A stretch of 64,000 nucleotides of DNA from Pantoea dispersa (GTDB taxonomy: Bacteria; Pseudomonadota; Gammaproteobacteria; Enterobacterales; Enterobacteriaceae): positions 1,116,001 to 1,180,000 of the forward strand of contig NZ_SCKT01000001.1 of assembly GCF_014155765.1 (NCBI RefSeq), in the 5' to 3' direction. The notes beneath the pieces are model-generated. The model made no database searches, was not told where the DNA came from, and saw only the letters and a program-made list of their open reading frames with translations. A program made the position numbers and the translations under genes. This document shows, piece after piece, positions 6,038 to 15,291 of this stretch (its first letter is position 1; each line of letters opens with the position of its first letter).

Positions 6038-7501
6038 TCAGGTTGATGACGCGGCTTGATCCGCAGGTTCACCAAAATGCTCGCGCATGTGAGATTCAAT
6101 CTCTTCCAGTGATTTCCCCCGGGTTTCCGGCAACATCACGGCAATAAACATCAGGGAAGCCACATTGATTGCGGCAAAGATAAAGAACGCCTTATTACCA
6201 ACCAGCGACAGCAAAGGCGGAAATGCAAGCGCTACCACGGCGTTGCATATCCACTGAAACGCTACCGCTGAACCGGTTAATACCCCGCGAACTTTCATCG
6301 GAAACAACTCCGACATCAGCAGCCAGTAAACCGGGGAAATGCACATCTGCATAAAGAACAGGAACACCAGAATACACGCCAGCGCCAGCAGGCTTTGCGT
6401 CAGGCTTTGCGGCATGAGAACCAGCACCGCGCCCAGCGCCAGCTGCATCGCAATCACCACCGACAGCCCGGTCATCAGCATCGGGCGCCGGCCGAAATGG
6501 CTGATGGCTTTAATGCCGGCAAAGGTGGCCAGTACTGATACCACCCCGTTGCCGATGGTGGCCGCAATCGAAGCACTGGTGCCCAGCCCGGTACTTTTCA
6601 GAATGACCGGCGTGTAATACATGAAGGCGTTGACGCCGGTAAACTGCGCGACAATGCCCATGCCACAGCCCAGCAGCAGCAGACGCACAATCCATTTTTC
6701 TTTTAACAGTTCGCGTGCGGGTGGCCCCTGACGGGCTTCGCGGGCATTCTGCCGCATCTCTGCCATCTCTTTTTTAATCTCGCGCGGATTTTCCCGCAGT
6801 TTGCGCAGGATACGCAGCGCCTCATTAAAGCGCCCTTCCGCCACCATCCAGTGCGGTGAGGCCGGGACAAAAAAGGTGCCAATAAACAGCAGAATACCGG
6901 GGATCATCGCCAGCGACAGCATATAGCGCCACATGCCCGGATCGTGCAGTAACAAACTCATGGCGGCGCTGACGACATAAGCCAGCAGTTGCCCTGACAC
7001 AATCATCAGTTCGTTGCGGCTGACCAGCGGTGCCCGGCGCTTAGGCCCGGCAATTTCAGCGATAAAGACCGGAACCGTTGACGATCCGCCGCCCACCGCG
7101 AAACCCAGAATAAAGCGCATCACCACCATGATTTCCAGATTCGGCGCAACCGTGGTGCCTAACGCCCCGGCAATGAACAACAGGGCAAGGCTGCGTAACG
7201 TGATACGGCGACCAAAGCGGTCCGAGACATAACCGCTGATGAACGCGCCGAGCGCGGAGCCAAAGGTGAGCGCAGAGGTCACCAGCCCTTCGGTAAATGG
7301 CGTGAGATCGAGACCGCCCTGCGCGGCGGGCAGCGTCATGTAGGGCAGCGCGCCGGAAATAATGCCGGTGTCGTAGCCAAACGCCAGCGCGCCCATCGTG
7401 GCGACTAACACCACAAAAAACAGGCGCTGCTGAACAGTAAACGTCAGGCTGCCGCCATCATCTGATTGAGACTGCAAAGGATTTTGCTTGCTATCGTCCA
7501 T
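6038..7501 (-). CDS. MFS transporter, sugar porter family
   Basis: 487 residues with 12 predicted membrane helices. Sugar-porter signatures are all present: DRFGRR after helix 2, a PxSPHWMVAEGR segment before the central loop (PESPRWL type), QFTGVNAFMYYTP in helix 7 (Q-x3-N binding motif), HFGRRPML between helices 8 and 9, and LPETRGKSLEEIE at the end. Relatives are the XylE/GalP/AraE and inositol permeases, which import sugars or polyols with protons. The substrate cannot be fixed from sequence, and no catabolic genes are adjacent. A TetR-type gene is divergent 340 bases away and could be its regulator. Confidence 0.85.
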   Translation of the reverse strand: MDDSKQNPLQSQSDDGGSLTFTVQQRLFFVVLVATMGALAFGYDTGIISGALPYMTLPAAQGGLDLTPFTEGLVTSALTFGSALGAFISGYVSDRFGRRITLRSLALLFIAGALGTTVAPNLEIMVVMRFILGFAVGGGSSTVPVFIAEIAGPKRRAPLVSRNELMIVSGQLLAYVVSAAMSLLLHDPGMWRYMLSLAMIPGILLFIGTFFVPASPHWMVAEGRFNEALRILRKLRENPREIKKEMAEMRQNAREARQGPPARELLKEKWIVRLLLLGCGMGIVAQFTGVNAFMYYTPVILKSTGLGTSASIAATIGNGVVSVLATFAGIKAISHFGRRPMLMTGLSVVIAMQLALGAVLVLMPQSLTQSLLALACILVFLFFMQMCISPVYWLLMSELFPMKVRGVLTGSAVAFQWICNAVVALAFPPLLSLVGNKAFFIFAAINVASLMFIAVMLPETRGKSLEEIESHMREHFGEPADQAASST

Positions 7502-7843
7502 GGGTGATTCAAGACCTGGTCAATGACGGGATAAAAAGGAGGTTTGAGTATAGTCAGAAACGAGAAAGTGTGAGGCCGGTCACGATTTTTACCGGATGGC
7601 GACTGATTAAAATTCCGCACCGCCCTGACTGCACAGCACATGTTTGCGCCGCAGCCGCGCGCTCGCACTGCGCTCAAATCCTGGCTGGCCTGCTGCAATC
7701 CCGCCCCCGACAGGGGGAAAATTTTCTGCTAAGGTACGCTGGCTGGTTAAAGAGAAACACGCTGAGGCGTAACGCAGAAAGGCAGGTCCGTCGACAGGTT
7801 GCTGAATTAACGTTCAGGAAAACGGTGTCTTTTAAGGTTGAAC
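7502..7843. other. 342-base gap between divergent MFS and TetR genes
   Basis: No coding sequence is convincing here. The gap should contain the promoters of both flanking genes. I saw no clear long palindrome that would mark a TetR operator. GGGGGAAAATTTTC near 7715-7728 contains a short AAAATTTT palindrome only. Confidence 0.4.
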
Positions 7844-8419
7844 GTGAAAAAAGAAACGGTTAAGAAAAATATCATTCTCGCGGCGCTGCAGCTGTTTCGG
7901 GAGCGCGGCTTCAACAATGTTTCAACCCGCGATCTGACCAACACGCTGGGCATATCCCGCAGCCACATCTACCACTATTTCAAAAACTGGGATGCGCTGA
8001 GGCTGGACTCGATTGCTTTCATGCTGGATGAGGACGTTGCCGCTTTCTCTGTAGAGAGCGAAAAGAGGGATGATTCACAGCATGACGCCTTTTTTCGTGC
8101 GCTGGTGGATTATCTCCTGCCAGACGGGCCGGCTTCTCACTGGTTGATCTACCTCGAGTTGTGGCCGCTGGCGGCAAGGGATACGCAATATGAGCAGCTG
8201 CTGCTCTCCAGCACGCAGACGTGGACGGCGATCATCCGTCAGGGCTTATCAGGCCAGGCATTTGGCCACCTCAGCGAAGCAGGTAAAGACGAGGTGGCGC
8301 GTAATCTTCACGCCCTGATTGACGGTTATTCAAGCGCGCTTATTCTTAACTACTCTGCGGATAAGCGGACACATTTTTTTCTTGAGATAATGGCCGCCTT
8401 GCAGAAACTTTGTCGCTAG
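7844..8419 (+). CDS. TetR/AcrR family transcriptional regulator
   Basis: 191 residues. The N-terminal helix-turn-helix is typical: IILAALQLFRERGFNNVSTR, LTNTLGISRSHIYHYFKNWD. The C-terminal half is a divergent ligand-binding region containing DYLLPDGPASHWLIYLELWP. I chose GTG 7844, six bases after TAAGG (7833-7837), over TTG 7838, which abuts that site. Its effector and targets are unknown; the divergent sugar transporter is the obvious candidate. Confidence 0.85.
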   Translation: MKKETVKKNIILAALQLFRERGFNNVSTRDLTNTLGISRSHIYHYFKNWDALRLDSIAFMLDEDVAAFSVESEKRDDSQHDAFFRALVDYLLPDGPASHWLIYLELWPLAARDTQYEQLLLSSTQTWTAIIRQGLSGQAFGHLSEAGKDEVARNLHALIDGYSSALILNYSADKRTHFFLEIMAALQKLCR

Positions 8420-8442
8420 CAGGGATTTTTCCACATAGCCGC

Positions 8443-9183
8443 TTACCTCCCGGGCTTTAAATCATTAAACAGCCTGGCCATCTTGCTGCCGGCTGAGGTG
8501 TAGGCCGGATTGTTTTTCTCCGGCGCCATCCAGCTTTCATCCGCTTCCGGATGCGGTCCGCTCAGGAGCACCGTGCCTTTACCGTAAGTATATTTCGCCA
8601 GCGCGATATCACCGTTGGCATAGCGCGCCAGAGCGACGAAGCCGTGCGCGTCTTCGGCATTCAGGTAAGGACCATCCTGATAATAAAATTTTTCGGTTTT
8701 CCCCTCCCAGACAACATCGACAACGTAATCGCCTTCGTCGGGTATGTTAGTCCCCTTGCGCATGACTTCAGAGTCCAGCGATGAGGGGATCAGCCCCAGC
8801 CAGTTTTCATCGGCCAGATACGCGCCCATACACAATCCGAGAAAGCTTTTTCCATTGCGGACAAATTTGCGTATGGCCTCAGCCCCTTCGTCGCCCAGCG
8901 CAGCAAAGGCGCCGGGGATGTCCTGCCCGCCGCCGGGCTGGATGTACACATCAAAACTGGCGAGATTATCCTCCGTGACCTTTATTTTTTCCTGCTCTCC
9001 GACATAGGCGATGTCCAGCGGCAGACCACTCTGTTCCAGCGCTTTACGGACCATTTCGGAGCAGCCCGGACAACCGGCACCGCCGCGATAGATAGCGACA
9101 TGGGTGACGGCAGCACTGGCCATATTCGCGGTGGCTAACCCACCGGCAAACAGAATGGCAGCATACGTCAGAAGGTTCTTCAT
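8443..9183 (-). CDS. Exported BPL_N (biotin-ligase N-terminal-like) domain protein
   Basis: 246 residues from ATG 9183, starting with a signal peptide (MKNLLTYAAILFAGGLATAN, cleavage after MASA). The mature part is a class-I glutamine-amidotransferase-like fold of the BPL_N type: YRGGAGCPGCSEM near the start, IQPGGGQDIPG, and the nucleophile elbow GLCMGAYLA, then LSGPHPEADESW near the end. It is periplasmic by inference, and the reaction is unknown. The CPGC pair early in the mature protein could form a disulfide. Longer starts up to 9255 exist but put 24 residues before the signal peptide. It converges on the TetR gene with a 23-base gap. Confidence 0.75.
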   Translation of the reverse strand: MKNLLTYAAILFAGGLATANMASAAVTHVAIYRGGAGCPGCSEMVRKALEQSGLPLDIAYVGEQEKIKVTEDNLASFDVYIQPGGGQDIPGAFAALGDEGAEAIRKFVRNGKSFLGLCMGAYLADENWLGLIPSSLDSEVMRKGTNIPDEGDYVVDVVWEGKTEKFYYQDGPYLNAEDAHGFVALARYANGDIALAKYTYGKGTVLLSGPHPEADESWMAPEKNNPAYTSAGSKMARLFNDLKPGR

Positions 9184-9422
9184 CAGATAACGCCAGAAAC
9201 AGGAGGAGGCTCTCAGTAACATTGTTTTCACCATCAGCGGCAGGACCAGGCTCAAAATTAGAGCGACCGCTCAATTTAAGGCCAGCACGAAGAGGCTGTC
9301 AACAGCCTGACAGCGCGAAAAATACAAACCCCTGTTTTAATTAGTCTTTCACATGATCCCGTCAACGGCTGCCGCGATTGTGCCGGTTGCAGAAGGAGTG
9401 TCTGAACCTGACCGGCCGGGAA

Positions 9423-9878
9423 TTATTCGATAAAACCGCTGGCAGACTGCCGTAACCGCCCGGTGATAGCGATCAACCCTTCGATGTCTTCCGGCGTCAG
9501 CAAATCGAGGAAATTTCGCCGCACGCCCGCGGCATGTATCGGCCGCGCTGTAGCAAGCAGCTGGCTCCCTGCCTCTGTCATGCGGACTGAAATCCCTGCG
9601 CGAGTCGTGCGGCTGCGCTGTACCAGATCCCGGGCGGCCATACGTGAAAGCTGGTGCGATAGCCGCGACTTGTCCCATTCAAGGTATTCCAGCAACTCTC
9701 GCTGCAGCAGTACGCCCTGCGGACTGCGGTTGATTTCCATCAGGATCATGAAATCCGGACCGGACAACCCGGTCGCCTCATTGATCTCTCTGACAATGCG
9801 TCCGGTGATGATTTCAGCAAGCCGGCGATATCCGCGCCATGCCTGCCACTCTGCGTCTGAAATCTCTGTGCTGCCCAT
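9423..9878 (-). CDS. MarR family transcriptional regulator
   Basis: 151 residues with a winged helix at about 45-115: SGPDFMILMEINRSPQGVLL, LEWDKSRLSHQLSRMAARDL (recognition helix and wing start) and VQRSRTTRAGISVRMTEAG (beta wing). It is divergently arranged with an FAD monooxygenase, and a perfect palindrome lies in the 77 bases between the two starts. MarR proteins usually repress themselves and the divergent gene until a small, often phenolic, ligand binds. Confidence 0.9.
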   Translation of the reverse strand: MGSTEISDAEWQAWRGYRRLAEIITGRIVREINEATGLSGPDFMILMEINRSPQGVLLQRELLEYLEWDKSRLSHQLSRMAARDLVQRSRTTRAGISVRMTEAGSQLLATARPIHAAGVRRNFLDLLTPEDIEGLIAITGRLRQSASGFIE

Positions 9879-9895
9879 TATTTATCCCGTCGCGT

Positions 9896-9911
9896 AGTTG
9901 ATATGTCAACT
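9896..9911. promoter_or_regulatory. Perfect palindrome, likely MarR operator
   Basis: AGTTGATATGTCAACT, 16 bases: two complementary six-base arms around a TATG centre. It lies 17 bases upstream of the MarR start. A TTATAC/TATACA -10-like element (9918-9924) toward the monooxygenase begins seven bases after it, so binding would cover that promoter. Confidence 0.7.
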
Positions 9912-9955
9912 TTGTGATTATACAGTATCCACTTTCACATTGGGGAAGAAAAGAC

Positions 9956-11035
9956 ATGTCGGACAAACTGACTATCGCTATTGTGGGCGGCGGCCCGGCA
10001 GGCCTCACGGCGGCCGTGATTCTTCAGCGCCACGGTTTTAACGTAACGGTGTTTGAGGATGAGCCGGCGGATGCTGCGCGGAGTCAGGGCGGCTCGCTTG
10101 ATTTGCATGCTGACAGCGGCCAGGCGGCACTGCACAGAGCGGGCCTGCTGGAGCAGTTCATCAGTATCGCCAGGCATGAGGATCAGGAAAGCCGGATGCT
10201 GAATTACCTTACCGGAGACATTGAGGTCGACAGATTCACGCCGGAAGGTGAAATGGATAAACCGGAAATCGATCGCGGTGAGTTGAAAAACCTGCTGCTG
10301 AGCGCCCTGTTACCGCAGACCCTGCAGTGGGATCACAAACTGCATTACATTGACTATGGCCAGCAAAAAGCGCATGGGTTGGTGTTCAGAAACGGCAGCC
10401 GCTACGAAGCCGATATCGTGATTGGTGCAGACGGTGCCTGGTCGCGGGTCCGCCGTTATCTGACGCCGGTACGTCCGGTTTATACCGGCATTACCTTTTT
10501 CGAAGGCTGGATAGATCACCCGTCCGACCAAATCAACAGCATTGCCGGCAACGGGACCGCGTTCAGCTTCGGCGGTGCGCAGGCGCTGGTCACGCAACGC
10601 AACGGCGGCGGGAGGATTTGCGTCTATGCGGCGATGAAGCGCGCCCCTGATGTCATCGATCAACACATAGCCTCCTCCGGCCTCACCGCCTGGGTGCGCG
10701 ACAGCTACCGCGACTGGGCCGCTTCCCTGCAGTTGGTGGTAAACGCCACCGGTGACTATGTCAGACGCCCGATTTACAGCCTGCCCGCCGATTTTGGCTG
10801 GGCACCACGGCCGGGCATCACCCTGATTGGCGATGCCGCTCACCTGATGCCGCCGGTTGGCGTCGGAGTCAACCTGGCGATGCTTGATGCTTCAGACCTG
10901 GCTCTGGCACTGTGCGAGGCCTCGCACCCGCAGAACGGACTGCGCTCTGCGGAGATCCTGATTATGGAACGCGCACGCGACATGATGCCTGATGCAATAG
11001 CGGGGTTTCAGAACTGGTTCGATGAGAAAGCCTGA
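9956..11035 (+). CDS. FAD-dependent monooxygenase (TetX/PHBH-like)
   Basis: 359 residues. It contains the three flavoprotein hydroxylase motifs: the N-terminal dinucleotide fold IAIVGGGPAGLTAAVILQRH, the DG motif VIGADGAWSRVRR near residue 160, and the GD motif LIGDAAHLMPPVGVGVNLAM near 290. Family members use NAD(P)H and O2 to hydroxylate aromatic or polycyclic compounds, including some antibiotics (TetX). The substrate here is not deducible. ATG 9956 follows GGGGAAGAAAAG; an upstream ATG-less extension lacks a ribosome-binding site. Control by the divergent MarR is likely. Confidence 0.88.
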   Translation: MSDKLTIAIVGGGPAGLTAAVILQRHGFNVTVFEDEPADAARSQGGSLDLHADSGQAALHRAGLLEQFISIARHEDQESRMLNYLTGDIEVDRFTPEGEMDKPEIDRGELKNLLLSALLPQTLQWDHKLHYIDYGQQKAHGLVFRNGSRYEADIVIGADGAWSRVRRYLTPVRPVYTGITFFEGWIDHPSDQINSIAGNGTAFSFGGAQALVTQRNGGGRICVYAAMKRAPDVIDQHIASSGLTAWVRDSYRDWAASLQLVVNATGDYVRRPIYSLPADFGWAPRPGITLIGDAAHLMPPVGVGVNLAMLDASDLALALCEASHPQNGLRSAEILIMERARDMMPDAIAGFQNWFDEKA

Positions 11036-11188
11036 GCCGATCTGACAGCATGAGTTCAGACAACGCACTCGCGGATTATTGCCTAACCCGCGTGATAGCC
11101 GGTTTTTACTCCCTTAATTACGCTTTTGTCATCGTCGCTTCCCGGTAACATAAAAAACATAAAAATATTAATCATCTCTGGGTAGCGC

Positions 11189-14100
11189 ATGAATGCTTCT
11201 TCAACCGCCGGGCGTATTTACGCCTGGCTGATAACGGCTGCTTTTTTTTGGGGTATCACTCCGTCAGCCTCAGCGTTATCTAACGGCTGTGCTACCGTCA
11301 ATGCCCTGTCAGGTTCCACCTCTCTGTCCTATAGCGCCAACAGGTATCCTGCCTCGGACTTTACCGCTGGCGACGCGTTGACGCTGAGCTTTACCGACAG
11401 CGGTTCTGCTGTGGGCGGCACTCCCATGAACGCCGACAGTCTGAGCGTGGCCCGTTTTGACCTGAGTAATGCTCAGACTTACAACGCCGTAAATTCAACC
11501 ACAACCACTTCCCACACCGTGACAATCACCGTACCGGCCGGCAGTCTGGAGACCAACGGGCTGGCCGTGCGGATTACCACCTCGCATGGACAGCTCAGTA
11601 ACCTCGTATTTAACTGTACCAGTGCAACATCGTCATCCAGCGATGCCACGCTGTCAGGCCTGTCATTGTCTGCTGGCGCACTGTCACCGTCTTTCAGCGC
11701 CGCCACCAGCAATTACAGCGCATCGGTTGCGTTCGATGTTTCGTCGGTGACGGTAACGCCGGTAGTGAATGAAAGCCATGCCACGGTGACAGTCAATGGC
11801 TCATCAGTGGCTTCGGGTTCGGCCTCGCAGGCCATCGCGCTTAACGTCGGAAGCAACACTATTTCCGTGGTGGTGAGCGCGCAGGATGGTACCACCCGCG
11901 GGTACAGCATCAGCGTGACCCGTGCAGAAGCGCCGCCAGCCTCGGCAAACAGCAGTTCAACCGTTGCGGCCAACAGCACCAATAACACTATTTCGCTGGC
12001 GCTCAGCGGTGAGGCGGCGACGTCGGTAACTCTCGTAACGCCTCCGGCACACGGTAGCGCCACGGTTTCAGGTATTGACGTGATGTATACGCCGGCAGCA
12101 GGTTATTCCGGCAGCGACAGCTTTGTCTGGCATGCCGCAAATGGGGGTGGAACCTCTGCGGATGCTACCGTAGCGCTGACTGTCAGCGCTCCCGCGCTGG
12201 CGCTGTCACCGACATCGGGTGCGCTGTCCGCCGCGACGGTCGGCAACACCTGGTCGCAGACGCTCACCGCCTCAGGCGGCACGGCTCCGTATACCTGGAG
12301 CAGCACCGCTTTGCCGCCAGGCCTGTCGCTGAACGCATCCGCCGGTACGCTGTCCGGAACGCCCGCAGCGGCAGGAAATTATCACTTCCAGGTCATCGCG
12401 ACGGACGCCCTAGGCGCCAGCGGCTCCGCCAGCTACACGCTGACTATCAACGCTGCGGCCCCCTCAGCCAGCAACAGTACCGCCACGGTCGCCGCCAACA
12501 GCAACAACAATACGCTGCCTCTCAGCCTTTCCGGCGGCGTCGCGACGTCCATCACCATCATTACTCCACCTTCACACGGCAGCATTACCGTATCCGGCAC
12601 CAGCATAACGTACCAACCTGCTGCAGGATTCTCGGGAAGCGACAGTCTCACTTACACCGCCAGCAACAGTAGCGGAACCTCCAGCAGCGCGCAGGTTTTA
12701 ATCAGCGTGTCGCAGTCCGTCCTGACGCTTTCGCCACCCGGCGGAACGCTGCAGCCTGCAACCGCCGGCAGCGACTGGACAACAACAGTGACCGCAGCAG
12801 GCGGGACGGCTCCCTATTCTTTCAGCGCGCTTAACCTGCCAGCAGGCATCAGCCTGGACAGCCCGACAGGCAAACTCTCAGGCACACCTGAGGCAGCCGG
12901 GAATTATCGTTTTCAGATCACCGCAGCAGACAGCCTGGGTAACCGCAGCACAGCCAGTTATACCCTGGCTGTCACGGCAGCTACGCAGTCAGTCCTGCAG
13001 CTACAACCCGCAGGCGGTCAGTTGCCACCAGCTGAAGCAGGAAAAATGTACGCACAGACTTTCAGCGTGACGGGAGGAACCGCGCCCTATCGCTGGCTGT
13101 CTGGCGGAACGCTGCCTGCGGGCATGGCGTTCGCTGATGGACAGCTCAGCGGTGTGCCACAGGCAGCCGGTAATAGCCAGTTCAGTGTTCAGGTTACCGA
13201 TGCTGTCGGCGCTACCGTGCGGGTTAATTACACGCTGTCGGTGACGGCTGCCGGGCCTCAGGCCACTGACCACAGCGCCACGCTTGTTGCCGGTCAGTCG
13301 GTCATGGTGAACCTGACCAGCGGTGCGACAGGCGGTCCGTTTACCGGCGCGCAGTTGCTTGATCAACCGGAAAGCAGCCTCGGCAAAGCCGAAATACGTG
13401 CGTCGGGAAGTGAGTTTCAGCTGTTTTTCACCGCAGCCGCACAGGCCAGTGGCAGCGTCGCACTGCGCTATGTGCTGACCGGCCCTGCTGGCACAACGCC
13501 GCCGGCCGGCGTGACGTTGACGATTACCGCCCGTCCCAACCCTGCGCAGGACGCAGATGTCATTGGTCTGGTCAGCGCTCAGTATCGTGCCGCGCAGAGT
13601 TTCGCTCGCGCGCAGCTACGAAACTTCAGCGACAGGCTGGAACAGTTACACAGCGGCGGCGAGCTCCCTTCGGACATCAACGGCATCCGCTTTTCGCTGC
13701 CATCGGCTCAGGCAGAGCATGATGCTGACGAGAAAATGTGGGCAACCGCGTGGCAGCAGAAAGCCTTCATTGATCACCGTCCGACGCAGCCCTCTCTCCC
13801 CGCGCTGCCCTTCTCCACCGGCAGGCAGGTACAGCGCCTGTCTTACTGGACAGGCGGCTATGTTGATTTTGGTGGTGATAAAGCCGGCGGCGTGCATTTC
13901 AGTCATACCACCGTGGGCGTGTCTACCGGTGCCGACTACCGCTTCACTTCCGCCGTCGCGGCAGGATTAGGTATTGGTTTTGGCCGTGACGTCAGCGACA
14001 TTGGCGACAGCGGCACGCGGACCAACGGGCGCGCATTCAGCACAGCACTGTATGGCAGCTATCATCCAGGGACGTTCTTCGTGGACGGCCTGCTTGGGCA

Positions 14101-14659
14101 TGGCGTGATGGACTTCGATAGCAAACGCGTCATCACCGGCACTTCCAGTGAAGCTCGCGGCAGCCGTTCCGGACGGCAGATTTTCGCTTCGCTGACCTCA
14201 GGCTATGAATTGCGAACCACAGACAGCCTGTTATCACCTTATGGCCGCCTGCAGTATTACCGCACATGGCTTAATGGCTACAGTGAGTCCGGCGCTGGCG
14301 CATATAGTCTGGCTTATGCTCCGCAAACGGATTCTCAGATTATTGGTGGTGCCGGGCTGCGCGGTGAGCATCGGGTAACGAGCGGTCAAATCGCGCTGCG
14401 CTTGCAGGGCCGGGTGGAGTACGCGCAGACACTCAGCAACAATGGTATCGCTCGTGTAGGTTATGCTGATACGGGCAACGACACGTGGCGAGTACCGCTG
14501 ACCGAGCCGAGCCGCCAGACGTTAACGGCAGGCACCGCAGTCGATTTTCTGCTGCCGCACAATATCACGCCCGGAATCGCTTACCAGGGAACGCTGGGGC
14601 TTGATGCACAGCGCACCCGCGATCAGATGATCATGATTCGGGTGAATATTGGATTCTGA
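11189..14659 (+). CDS. Autotransporter with tandem Ig-like repeats
   Basis: 1156 residues. A signal peptide covers about 1-29 (cleaved near SASA-LSNG). The passenger region (about 30-780) is rich in Ser, Ala, Gly and Thr. It holds a cadherin-like beta-sandwich (DATLSGLSLSAGALSPSFS), two copies of an 'SNSTATVAANSNNNTLPLSL'-type domain with a TPPSHGSITVSG core, and three or four 'putative Ig' domains with the recurring pattern ASGGTAPYTWS.....LPPGLSL....GTLSGTP..AGNY.F.V.ATDA.G. A helical linker at about 790-830 leads into a C-terminal 12-strand barrel that ends in aromatic MIRVNIGF, the usual outer-membrane signature. Type V secretion of an adhesin is the likely role. It is monocistronic with its own terminator. 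Confidence 0.9.
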   Translation: MNASSTAGRIYAWLITAAFFWGITPSASALSNGCATVNALSGSTSLSYSANRYPASDFTAGDALTLSFTDSGSAVGGTPMNADSLSVARFDLSNAQTYNAVNSTTTTSHTVTITVPAGSLETNGLAVRITTSHGQLSNLVFNCTSATSSSSDATLSGLSLSAGALSPSFSAATSNYSASVAFDVSSVTVTPVVNESHATVTVNGSSVASGSASQAIALNVGSNTISVVVSAQDGTTRGYSISVTRAEAPPASANSSSTVAANSTNNTISLALSGEAATSVTLVTPPAHGSATVSGIDVMYTPAAGYSGSDSFVWHAANGGGTSADATVALTVSAPALALSPTSGALSAATVGNTWSQTLTASGGTAPYTWSSTALPPGLSLNASAGTLSGTPAAAGNYHFQVIATDALGASGSASYTLTINAAAPSASNSTATVAANSNNNTLPLSLSGGVATSITIITPPSHGSITVSGTSITYQPAAGFSGSDSLTYTASNSSGTSSSAQVLISVSQSVLTLSPPGGTLQPATAGSDWTTTVTAAGGTAPYSFSALNLPAGISLDSPTGKLSGTPEAAGNYRFQITAADSLGNRSTASYTLAVTAATQSVLQLQPAGGQLPPAEAGKMYAQTFSVTGGTAPYRWLSGGTLPAGMAFADGQLSGVPQAAGNSQFSVQVTDAVGATVRVNYTLSVTAAGPQATDHSATLVAGQSVMVNLTSGATGGPFTGAQLLDQPESSLGKAEIRASGSEFQLFFTAAAQASGSVALRYVLTGPAGTTPPAGVTLTITARPNPAQDADVIGLVSAQYRAAQSFARAQLRNFSDRLEQLHSGGELPSDINGIRFSLPSAQAEHDADEKMWATAWQQKAFIDHRPTQPSLPALPFSTGRQVQRLSYWTGGYVDFGGDKAGGVHFSHTTVGVSTGADYRFTSAVAAGLGIGFGRDVSDIGDSGTRTNGRAFSTALYGSYHPGTFFVDGLLGHGVMDFDSKRVITGTSSEARGSRSGRQIFASLTSGYELRTTDSLLSPYGRLQYYRTWLNGYSESGAGAYSLAYAPQTDSQIIGGAGLRGEHRVTSGQIALRLQGRVEYAQTLSNNGIARVGYADTGNDTWRVPLTEPSRQTLTAGTAVDFLLPHNITPGIAYQGTLGLDAQRTRDQMIMIRVNIGF

Positions 14660-14794
14660 GTGGAGAGTTGCGGAGTTGGATAACTTACTGATGAGGCAAA
14701 GACTCATCACAAAGCAGAAGACACCAGTTGGAAGCTGCAGCTACTCAGTTCCATACACTGTCGATGTAAAGCCCAGCCTCTGACAGCAAAACCT

Positions 14795-14820
14795 AAAAAG
14801 CGTCCTTCGCGACGCTTTTT
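14795..14820 (+). terminator. Terminator after the autotransporter gene
   Basis: AAAAAGCGTC, a CTTCGC loop and GACGCTTTTT form a 10-base stem. It would work in both directions, closing the autotransporter gene and possibly the minus-strand gene at 14920. Confidence 0.85.
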
Positions 14821-14919
14821 CATATTTATAAGACTTATTTCTGGCCAGGGCTAAATCAGACATCGCTCTCAGCCAGTCGCAAAAGATTATCACCCGGCTT
14901 TGAATATGCCCGGCGCGGT

Positions 14920-15141
14920 TTACTGTTGCTGTTGCTTTTGTTCCGCCTCTTTCTGTTTTTTGGCGGCCATGTGGTGGCCCACCGCGCAGCCAGCTGCCGC
15001 ACCGGCAACGCCATGATGAACCAGATGACCTGCCACGCCGCCAGCGACAGCGCCTTTCAGGCAGCCTTTTGCCTCTGCCTGGGCGCTAACCACTAAAAGA
15101 AGGCCTGCCGCTGCCAGGGCCGCAATCCACTGTTTTTTCAT
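14920..15141 (-). CDS. Small exported glycine-zipper protein
   Basis: 73 residues. A signal peptide MKKQWIAALAAAGLLLVVSA is cleaved near AEA. A Gly/Ala/His segment follows with GxxxG spacing and paired motifs (GAVAGGVAGHLVHHGVAGAA) and two cysteines flanking it (KGC and AGC). The tail is Lys/Glu/Gln-rich. Such glycine-zipper peptides associate with the cell envelope; the function is unknown. It stands alone. Confidence 0.75.
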   Translation of the reverse strand: MKKQWIAALAAAGLLLVVSAQAEAKGCLKGAVAGGVAGHLVHHGVAGAAAGCAVGHHMAAKKQKEAEQKQQQQ

Positions 15142-15291
15142 TGCCGTAAATCTCCATAAAGATACGTGTTATCTCTGTGATGCTGAGCATAGCCTGGCCG
15201 GGCTGACGGCGTGATATACAGGGGTTAAACGGCAAACTTTGTTACCTATGGTTACGCTTATGCAGCAACGGTCTGATCGGGAGAAAGCCAG

